From assembly GCA_910580155.1 (NCBI GenBank), contig CAJTWX010000010.1:1-29953 (forward strand): 29,953 nucleotides of DNA, in the 5' to 3' direction. A program made the position numbers and the translations under genes. Positions 25,425-29,953 of the stretch are shown here, piece by piece; positions within the stretch are counted from its first letter, which is position 1; each line of letters starts with the position of its first letter. The DNA is from an uncultured Alphaproteobacteria bacterium (GTDB lineage: Bacteria; Pseudomonadota; Alphaproteobacteria; RF32; CAG-239). The notes under the pieces were generated by a model. That model ran no database searches. It saw only the letters and a list, made by a program, of their open reading frames with translations, and was not told the DNA's origin.

Positions 25425-25552
25425 CGCGTCATTGCGAGGTAAGCCGTAAGGCAATAACCGAAGCAATCCATAAACCAGTGACGCAGTCACTCCTTACCTT
25501 TCCATACTCTCAAAAGATTGCCACGCTCATTACATTCGCTCGCAATGACGCG
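25425..25552. mobile_element. MITE-like TIR element E2
   Basis: A 128-bp element in the same orientation as E1 with perfect 14-bp ends, CGCGTCATTGCGAG and its complement. The core ACGCAGTCACTCCTTACC followed by TTTCCATACTCTC is shared. The outer bases differ from E1 yet stay self-complementary. A half-element (GCGAGGCCAAGCGCAAAGCA) lies just to its left near 25387-25410. Confidence 0.8.
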
Positions 25553-25632
25553 AAAAAAATCGCCCATTATAATAGAGTAAAAACGCTAAAATTTTGCGAA
25601 GTGACCGCAGAAACATTGCTGGAGTTATCGTA

Positions 25633-25756
25633 GTGTAAAAATGCGGAAAAGTACGGTGCTAAATGCAAAAGTCCCCTCCCAAAGCGCAGCGTACATAGAG
25701 GTACGTGAGCATTTGGGAAGGGGCTTCCTTTTGCTTTTATGACCGTGCTTTTACAC
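25633..25756. repeat. 124-bp nested palindrome after rplA
   Basis: Outer arms GTGTAAAA / TTTTACAC, then GCAAAAG / CTTTTGC, then CCCCTCCCAAA / TTTGGGAAGGGG (one mismatch), and innermost CGTAC / GTACG around ATAGAG. It begins 4 nt beyond the rplA stop. On the minus strand the GC-rich stem is followed by ACTTTTGC, so it may also serve as the rplKA terminator. No coding capacity. Confidence 0.65.
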
Positions 25757-25760
25757 GTTT

Positions 25761-26444
25761 TTACAGAGAGGATGCGTCAACGCGAACACCAACACCCATC
25801 GTCGAGCTCAAAGAAATCTTCTTCAAGTATGTACCTTTAAGTGTTTGCGGTTTAGCTTTCAAGATTGTTTCAATGAAAACTTTTGCGTTGTCATAAATTT
25901 TCTCTTCGTCAAAAGAAGCTTTTGCAATACCGGCGTGAACAATACCGTTCTTTTCAACACGGAACTGAACTTCGCCTGCTTTTGCCTTTTTAACAGCATT
26001 GGCAACATCCATCGTAACAGTACCGAGTTTCGGGTTCGGCATCAAGCCTTTCGGACCCAAAACGCGGGCAACACGACCAGCCAAGCCCATCATATCCGGC
26101 GTAGCAATGCAGCGGTCAAAGTCAATCTTGCCTGCCAAGATGGAATCAACCAAGTTTTCAGCGCCGACAACATCAGCACCTGCAGCTTTAGCCTCATCAG
26201 CTTTTTCGCCCTGAGCCATAACTGCAACGCGGATTTTCTTGCCGTTTCCGTGCGGCAAACCGCATACGCCGCGAACCATCTGGTCAGCATATTTCGGGTC
26301 AACACCAAGGTTAATTGCCAAATCAATTGTTTCGTCAAATTTTGCAACGGCATTAGCCTTAACCAATGCGATAGCATCTTTCAAAGAGTAGCTTTTATTT
26401 TTATCTACGTTTTTGTAAGCGTTTACTAATCTTTTTCCACTCAT
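25761..26444 (-). CDS. rplA: 50S ribosomal protein L1
   Basis: Binds 23S rRNA in the L1 stalk near the E site; in many bacteria it also represses its own operon. 227 aa, close to the usual ~230. Family signatures are present: [33 protein letters not shown], and [19 protein letters not shown] near residues 126-144. Its ribosome site GGAG lies inside the last codons of rplK, and the start follows the rplK stop by 4 nt, so the two are translationally coupled. The usual followers rplJ and rplL are missing; a large palindrome comes next. Confidence 0.98.
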   Translation of the reverse strand: MSGKRLVNAYKNVDKNKSYSLKDAIALVKANAVAKFDETIDLAINLGVDPKYADQMVRGVCGLPHGNGKKIRVAVMAQGEKADEAKAAGADVVGAENLVDSILAGKIDFDRCIATPDMMGLAGRVARVLGPKGLMPNPKLGTVTMDVANAVKKAKAGEVQFRVEKNGIVHAGIAKASFDEEKIYDNAKVFIETILKAKPQTLKGTYLKKISLSSTMGVGVRVDASSL

Positions 26445-26448
26445 CGCC

Positions 26449-26886
26449 TTACTCCGTTACCTGAATACCCATAGAAACAGCCTGACCTTTAACCATATTC
26501 ATAGCTGATTCAACTGTTGCGCAGTTCAAATCCGGCAATTTGGCTTCGGCGATTTCTTTTACCTGAGCCATAGTAATTTTGCCGGCAACTTCTTTACCCG
26601 GAGTTTTGGAGGCAGATTTAACGCCTGCAGCTTTCTTAATGTAATAAGAAACCGGAGGGAGCTTAGTGATAAACGTAAAGCTCTTGTCTTCGTAAGCTGT
26701 AATGATAACCGGTGTCGGAATGCCCGGTTCCAAGCTCTGCGTTGCTGCGTTAAACGCTTTGCAGAATTCCATAATATTCAAGCCTTTTTGACCCAAAGCA
26801 GGACCAACCGGAGGAGAAGGGTTTGCCTTACCAGCCGGAATTTGAAGCTTGATTAAACCTAAAATTTTCTTTTTAGACTTAGCCAT
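26449..26886 (-). CDS. rplK: 50S ribosomal protein L11
   Basis: Forms the GTPase-associated centre with 23S rRNA and is needed for RelA activation and factor binding in the family. 145 aa, typical. The N-terminal signature [20 protein letters not shown], then [15 protein letters not shown], is complete, including the proline pair that binds thiostrepton-type drugs. The C-terminal RNA-binding domain is seen as [25 protein letters not shown] precedes the ATG. It is first of a two-gene operon; nusG and secE, usually directly upstream, are not in this window. Confidence 0.98.
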   Translation of the reverse strand: MAKSKKKILGLIKLQIPAGKANPSPPVGPALGQKGLNIMEFCKAFNAATQSLEPGIPTPVIITAYEDKSFTFITKLPPVSYYIKKAAGVKSASKTPGKEVAGKITMAQVKEIAEAKLPDLNCATVESAMNMVKGQAVSMGIQVTE

Positions 26887-27060
26887 TTTAATACCTCAAT
26901 TCTAAAATTGTTATTCTCAAAAGGTCCGTGGTCAGAAATTTGGCCATTTTCCCCCACGGGATTAAATACGCATTATCAGAGGTTTAAACCACAAAAACGA
27001 TTCGCATCCCCTTATAAAGCTTGCTTTACATACCACAAAAAAACAAAATGTAAAGCATTT
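26887..27060 (-). promoter_or_regulatory. Leader and promoter region of rplKA
   Basis: A 9-bp perfect inverted repeat, GCTTTACAT (27023-27031) and ATGTAAAGC (27048-27056), overlaps a candidate minus-strand promoter TTTACA, 16 bp, TATGTA. An alternative is TTGTGG, 16 bp, TATAAG. In the leader RNA, CCGTGG (26954-26959 complement) pairs with CCACGG (26926-26931 complement) around 22 nt; this is a possible site for L1 feedback, which is inference only. Confidence 0.4.
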
Positions 27061-27086
27061 TTTTTACCTCCCGTTTACTTTTTTGC

Positions 27087-27115
27087 TTGCCAAACCCCGA
27101 AAAATGTGGTATAGT
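27087..27115 (+). promoter_or_regulatory. Promoter for the 68-aa gene
   Basis: TTGCCA, 17-bp spacer, TATAGT; start near 27122, giving a leader of about 147 nt. Divergent from the rplKA promoter. Confidence 0.6.
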
Positions 27116-27193
27116 ATGAAACAGTAAATAAGTAATTATCTGTATTATTTTGGTGGATGTGTGGTTTTCTTTGAGGTTCTCTCAGGGTTGGTT

Positions 27194-27250
27194 ATGCGTT
27201 TATTTGAATCTTCACAGATGGTCTCACTTGTTTACAAAAATAATGTCTAA
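27194..27250 (+). CDS. Possible first leader ORF, 18 codons
   Basis: ATG-initiated MRLFESSQMVSLVYKNNV; its stop codon overlaps the ATG of the next leader ORF (AATGTCTAA). Together with the MSNL frame and the main gene it forms a chain of three overlapping frames. It could be chance. Confidence 0.25.
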   Translation: MRLFESSQMVSLVYKNNV

Positions 27251-27296
27251 CTTAAAACCCCAAAAAAAATGGAAACAACTGCATCCACACGCGTGA
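27243..27296 (+). CDS. Overlapping leader ORF, MSNL type
   Basis: ATG-initiated 17-codon frame encoding MSNLKPQKKWKQLHPHA, 26 nt upstream of the main ATG, as at 24889. CAA-AAA-AAA-TGG contains the A-AAA-AAA heptamer, and a -1 slip there reads straight into ATG-GAA of the main gene. Confidence 0.45.
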   Translation: MSNLKPQKKWKQLHPHA

Positions 27297-27475
27297 ACAA
27301 CAACCAAGTTCCTAACATCTCTATCGATGCCGCTCTGGTGTTGATTTTCAATAATTCCAGCGAGCTAAGCGACAAGCAAGTCACTGGAATGGCATCCCTC
27401 CTAGATGCCAAGGTGGCAGAGAATCCCGAGCTTGCAGAGCCGATCTCCGCCATCAAGGAGATGCTGGGACTGTAA
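27269..27475 (+). CDS. Hypothetical protein, 68 aa
   Basis: Not recognised. A small acidic protein, METTASTRVNNNQVPNISID then AALVLIFNNSSELSDKQV and a helical C-terminus ending EMLGL. No signal peptide or membrane segment. Lys AAG, Glu GAG and Gly GGA codons are frequent, unlike the neighbouring housekeeping genes and similar to the gene at 24915. It has a good promoter, a long leader and a strong terminator, so it looks like a real, self-contained transcription unit. The first residues may differ if the -1 frame entry from the leader ORF is used. The sequence AAAAAAAATGG before the start contains no Shine-Dalgarno. Confidence 0.65.
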   Translation: METTASTRVNNNQVPNISIDAALVLIFNNSSELSDKQVTGMASLLDAKVAENPELAEPISAIKEMLGL

Positions 27476-27492
27476 GTCCACGCAAACCCCAT

Positions 27493-27531
27493 AACGCTGT
27501 CTTTCCCTCTCCGGAAAAACAGCGTTTTTTT
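27493..27531 (+). terminator. Terminator of the 68-aa gene
   Basis: AACGCTGT / ACAGCGTT, a perfect 8-bp stem whose loop can pair further (TTTCC with GGAAA), followed by seven T on the plus strand. It does not have a T-run in the hisS direction. Confidence 0.85.
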
Positions 27532-27561
27532 ATACAAAAAGCTTATTTGTTAAAAACAACT

Positions 27562-28806
27562 TTATCCCAGCTGCTTAACACTACCATCCGCAAAATTAAC
27601 CATCTGCGAATAACCATTCGCAACCAACACATCAACCTGTTTGCCAAATTTCTTGGAGCGTTTGAGCGCCGTTACAATTTTACCTTCGGCTTGCAATGCG
27701 CGGATTTTCGCGGTCACTGCCGCAAAATCATCTTCGCCGTTATACGCAAGCACAACCTTTTCCTCTGACGGCGGCACAAACCCCTCGTCGAGCAAAATTG
27801 CACACACGCGTTCAAACCCGATGGAAAAACCGACCGCCGGAACCGATTCGCCCGAAAACTTACCAATCATCTCATCATAGCGCCCGCCGCCGCCAACCGA
27901 AGAACCGAACTTCGGCGTTGCAATCTCAAACACCATACCGGTATAATAGCCCATTCCACGCACCAGAGATTTGTCATAAACGGCTTTATATTTGCCACCC
28001 GCAATCGCATTGGCAAACTCAAGCACTTTCCGCAAATTCTGAACCACCTCGGCATTTTGACAATATTTCTCCGCCGCAGCCAACGCATCGCCCTCGGAAT
28101 CGCCAATCATCGCCATAAATTTCTCAACAACTTCCGGCGCATATTCTTTTTCCAACAGCTCGGCTTTCACGCCCTCAAGCCCGATTTTATCAAGCTTGTC
28201 AAAGATAATGCAGACGCTCATCACGTCATCAGCAACAAACCCCGCACCCAAAATCATATCTGTCAAAATCCGCCGGTCGTTAATGCGGATAACAAAATCA
28301 CTGAACCCGATGTTATCAAGCGCTGCCGTGGTCGCCGCAATCAGCTCCATCTCGGCATTAACGGAACTATCGCCGATAATATCAATATCGCACTGGAAAA
28401 ACTCTCTCAAGCGCCCCTTTTGCGGACGCTCGGCACGAAACACCTGATCAATCTGAATAGACTTAAACGGCATATTCAAAAACTGCCGGTTATTCGCAAA
28501 ATAACGAGAAAGCGGCATCGTCAGGTCATAGCGTAACCCGCTGTCCACCAAATCATCTTCGTTCAAATCCGGCTTGGAGAGGTCAAGTTTCTGCCCTCGT
28601 TTTAAGAGCTTGAAAATCATTGCAAGGTTTTCGCCGCCGTCGCTCTTGTTCAAACGCTCAATATCTTCCATAATCGGCGTATGGATTTTGTTAAACCCGA
28701 ACGCTTTATAAGTTTGTTCAATTTTCCCCCGCACATAATCGCGAAGTTCCACCTCTTTAGGCAAAAAATCTTTCGTGCCGCGAACCGGCTGCGCATTCAT
28801 TTTCAT
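27562..28806 (-). CDS. hisS: Histidyl-tRNA synthetase
   Basis: Class II synthetase charging tRNA-His, 414 aa. Motif 2 FRAERPQKGRLREFFQCDID is at about 123-142, the His-specific loop RGMGYYTG at 283-290 and motif 3 GFSIGFER at 326-333. The common bacterial loop reads RGLDYY; here it is RGMGYY, and motif 2 also differs from the E. coli type, so this is an alternative HisRS subtype. Alphaproteobacteria are known for unusual tRNA-His/HisRS pairs lacking G-1, which may be relevant. I start at ATG of MKMNAQPVRGTKDF because AAAGGA lies about 10 nt upstream; a 21-codon upstream extension has no ribosome site and overlaps the promoter. Confidence 0.96.
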   Translation of the reverse strand: MKMNAQPVRGTKDFLPKEVELRDYVRGKIEQTYKAFGFNKIHTPIMEDIERLNKSDGGENLAMIFKLLKRGQKLDLSKPDLNEDDLVDSGLRYDLTMPLSRYFANNRQFLNMPFKSIQIDQVFRAERPQKGRLREFFQCDIDIIGDSSVNAEMELIAATTAALDNIGFSDFVIRINDRRILTDMILGAGFVADDVMSVCIIFDKLDKIGLEGVKAELLEKEYAPEVVEKFMAMIGDSEGDALAAAEKYCQNAEVVQNLRKVLEFANAIAGGKYKAVYDKSLVRGMGYYTGMVFEIATPKFGSSVGGGGRYDEMIGKFSGESVPAVGFSIGFERVCAILLDEGFVPPSEEKVVLAYNGEDDFAAVTAKIRALQAEGKIVTALKRSKKFGKQVDVLVANGYSQMVNFADGSVKQLG

Positions 28807-28840
28807 CTTGCAAATCCTTTTAAAATATCGTTTTCCGCCC

Positions 28841-28869
28841 CTTATATCAGCAAAAACAAAAAAAATCAA
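28841..28869 (-). promoter_or_regulatory. Promoter for hisS
   Basis: Minus strand TTGATT, 17-bp spacer, TATAAG, giving a short leader of about 28 nt. Confidence 0.55.
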
Positions 28870-28888
28870 ACGAATTTTATTTTTACTC

Positions 28889-28917
28889 TTTAAATTCGCA
28901 AATTTTTATGTTATACT
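28889..28917 (+). promoter_or_regulatory. Weak promoter candidate for the 147-aa gene
   Basis: A good -10, TATACT, with TTTAAA 17 bp upstream as a poor -35. Confidence 0.35.
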
Positions 28918-28948
28918 AAAGAAAACGTTATGAAAAAGGATTTGTGTT

Positions 28949-29392
28949 ATGAACAAAAAAGTTGATTTCAGCATAGTGGAAGACCTGCAAAAGCAAAAAT
29001 ATTTTGATTGCAAGGTAGACCTCGTTCCCGCCAGCTTAAAGGAAACCTATTCTGATTTAGTAAGCAAAAATCCGGTTTTGGTTTCGCGCGAGTTGATTGT
29101 GGACGGCCGCCCGCTCATCGGCATTGAATATGCCCCTGACGGCGAAGTCGCCTCTGTTTATACCACAGACAGTAAGGGCAAACGCGTCAACTTTGAAAAC
29201 GCTGCCGAACAGACTGCATCTAACACTGCGCCGGATTTAATCTCGCAAAGACTTGCCGAGGCTAAAACGATTGTTCACGACACTCAGAAATCTGCCGAGA
29301 TTGAACATCCCGCTCCCGAGAAAAAGAAAGTTATCACCCCGCGCACGCTGGATCCGAAACTAAAAGATGTCAAAACATCCCAACGCGCCTGA
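28949..29392 (+). CDS. Hypothetical protein, 147 aa
   Basis: Not recognised. Residues 1-80 look globular (DLVSKNPVLVSRELIVDGRP, then LIGIEYAPDGEVASVYTTD); the rest is a charged, Lys/Ala/Pro-rich tail likely to be disordered (APEKKKVITPRTLDPKLK). Soluble, no signal peptide. AAAGGA precedes the ATG at good spacing, and a strong terminator starts about 20 nt after the stop, so the gene is real in all likelihood. It is divergent from hisS. No function is inferred. Confidence 0.75.
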   Translation: MNKKVDFSIVEDLQKQKYFDCKVDLVPASLKETYSDLVSKNPVLVSRELIVDGRPLIGIEYAPDGEVASVYTTDSKGKRVNFENAAEQTASNTAPDLISQRLAEAKTIVHDTQKSAEIEHPAPEKKKVITPRTLDPKLKDVKTSQRA

Positions 29393-29413
29393 TAGAAAGT
29401 TTCCAAACTCCGA

Positions 29414-29439
29414 AAGCCTCGTCCCCGCGGGGCTTTTTT
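29414..29439 (+). terminator. Terminator of the 147-aa gene
   Basis: AAGCCTCG / CGGGGCTT (8 bp, one G-U) around a 6-nt loop, then a T-run. Confidence 0.8.
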
Positions 29440-29500
29440 CTGGACTCTTTTTGCCCCCCCGGCGTTACACTTATATCAAATAACAATAATAAGGACACCA

Positions 29501-29686
29501 ATGTTCATCGAAATCACCACCCCGCAAAACCCCATAAAAGTCGAAAACACTCTCCGCCCCTATAAACGCGGCGAACGCTCCTTTACTCCTGAAGTAGCAC
29601 GCCATATCCTCCAGTCCACCAATAACCCTAAAAACATCAAAGACACCCTCCGGCTGATTGCCGCCTGCCCCGTTGCCAAAATTTGA
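29501..29686 (+). CDS. Hypothetical small protein, 61 aa
   Basis: Not recognised. A basic protein, MFIEITTPQNPIKVENTLRP then YKRGERSFTPEVARHILQS. The ribosome site AAGGACACC lies just before the ATG, which supports translation. No promoter is convincing and no terminator follows; it might be co-transcribed by read-through from the left. It is short enough that chance cannot be excluded. Confidence 0.5.
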   Translation: MFIEITTPQNPIKVENTLRPYKRGERSFTPEVARHILQSTNNPKNIKDTLRLIAACPVAKI

Positions 29687-29786
29687 CCATTTCTTCCAGC
29701 CCTCTCCCGACCGAAGCCGATTTCAGCTTTTGCGAAACCTTACGCCTGTCCCAATGTAATGCGGCAATTATTTTCATTATCTCAAC

Positions 29787-29807
29787 CGGTGGGAATGCTC
29801 CCAACCG
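29787..29807. repeat. Small stem-loop after the 61-aa gene
   Basis: CGGTGGGA pairs with TCCCAACCG with one bulged A around ATGC. No T-run follows, so it is not a classical terminator. Confidence 0.35.
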
Positions 29808-29834
29808 CCATCCCGCACCCGCTAAAACATCCTC

Positions 29835-29862
29835 TTGACACCCGCCTCAAAACCTGCATACT
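29835..29862 (+). promoter_or_regulatory. Possible promoter pointing off the right edge
   Basis: TTGACA with CATACT after 16 bp. Any gene would lie beyond the window. Confidence 0.3.
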
Positions 29863-29892
29863 CCCCCCTTAGTAATTCCCCTCTGTCATTCA

Positions 29893-29953
29893 CCTGTCAT
29901 TGCGAGGAGCACTTCCCTTTTTCGTGAGTCATTGCGAGGAGCACATCCCATTA
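29893..29953. repeat. MITE left ends at the window edge
   Basis: Two GTCATTGCGAGGAGCAC units about 35 bp apart, matching the left ends at 24210-24480. The element continues past the edge. Confidence 0.7.

Noticed and set aside
25560..25575. TATAAT box at CCATTATAATAG
   Set aside because: No acceptable -35 at 16-18 bp on either strand and no gene follows it.
28807..28869. Upstream extension of hisS (21 codons)
   Set aside because: It overlaps the predicted promoter and has no ribosome site; HisRS proteins normally begin just before the PVRGTKDF segment.
1..29953. tRNA or rRNA genes
   Set aside because: The intergenic gaps were read on both strands; no cloverleaf with GTTCNANNC-type loop or rRNA sequence was seen. 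A covariance-model scan would settle it.

Overview
The window reads as a chromosomal segment of an alphaproteobacterium, probably a host- or gut-associated lineage with moderate GC. The grounds are an RNase E whose S1 domain is split by a large acidic/Ala-rich insertion (a known alphaproteobacterial habit), the RpoB/RpoC types, good sigma70-like promoters, and 'GTCATTGCGAG...' MITE-like repeats. The species is not identified. Most genes lie on the minus strand and are housekeeping; the plus-strand genes are mainly short and unrecognised.

Layout. 1-8.9 kb: rpoB-rpoC (minus) with a ~267-nt leader holding an 18-bp palindrome. 9.0-10.5 kb: an unknown plus-strand gene and a convergent GT2 glycosyltransferase sharing a terminator. 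10.9-15.4 kb: a comM/yifB-type AAA+ ATPase in an operon with a secreted Cys-rich protein that ends in a degenerate trypsin-like domain, preceded by a small lipoprotein gene. 15.7-18.6 kb: rne, whose S1 insertion carries a 41-residue metallothionein-like cluster (13 Cys, 5 His), under a long leader. 18.6-19.9 kb: a solitary T4-type lysozyme whose promoter is followed by two tandem terminator-like hairpins, then a four-helix membrane protein. 20.0-24.1 kb: metG behind what looks like a complete ribosome-mediated attenuator, then an operon of a BepA-like M48 protease with TPRs and a signal-peptide-bearing CgeB-like glycosyltransferase. 24.2-25.6 kb: repeats, including a 96-bp tandem repeat and two ~130-bp TIR elements bracketing one unknown gene. 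25.6-26.9 kb: rplK-rplA. 27.1-29.7 kb: a 68-aa unknown gene, hisS, and two more unknown small genes; the right edge runs into more repeats.

How the parts work together. Translation and transcription dominate (RNA polymerase beta/beta', L1, L11, MetRS, HisRS, RNase E), but the usual rplKAJL-rpoBC cluster is broken: rplKA lies 17 kb from rpoBC and rplJ/rplL are absent.

The strongest new candidates are regulatory. (1) metG is preceded by a 21-codon leader ORF with the run Met-Met-Arg-Met-Met-Met, mutually exclusive hairpins, and a terminator just before the metG Shine-Dalgarno; this would couple MetRS synthesis to Met-tRNA charging. (2) Two unrelated small genes, and more loosely a third, are entered through a short overlapping leader ORF starting MSNLK, 26 nt upstream of the main ATG. 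In the first two an A-AAA-AAA heptamer lies where a -1 slip would fuse leader to main gene. (3) The lysozyme leader resembles a terminator-blocked late promoter. All of this is read by eye; no searches or folding calculations were run.
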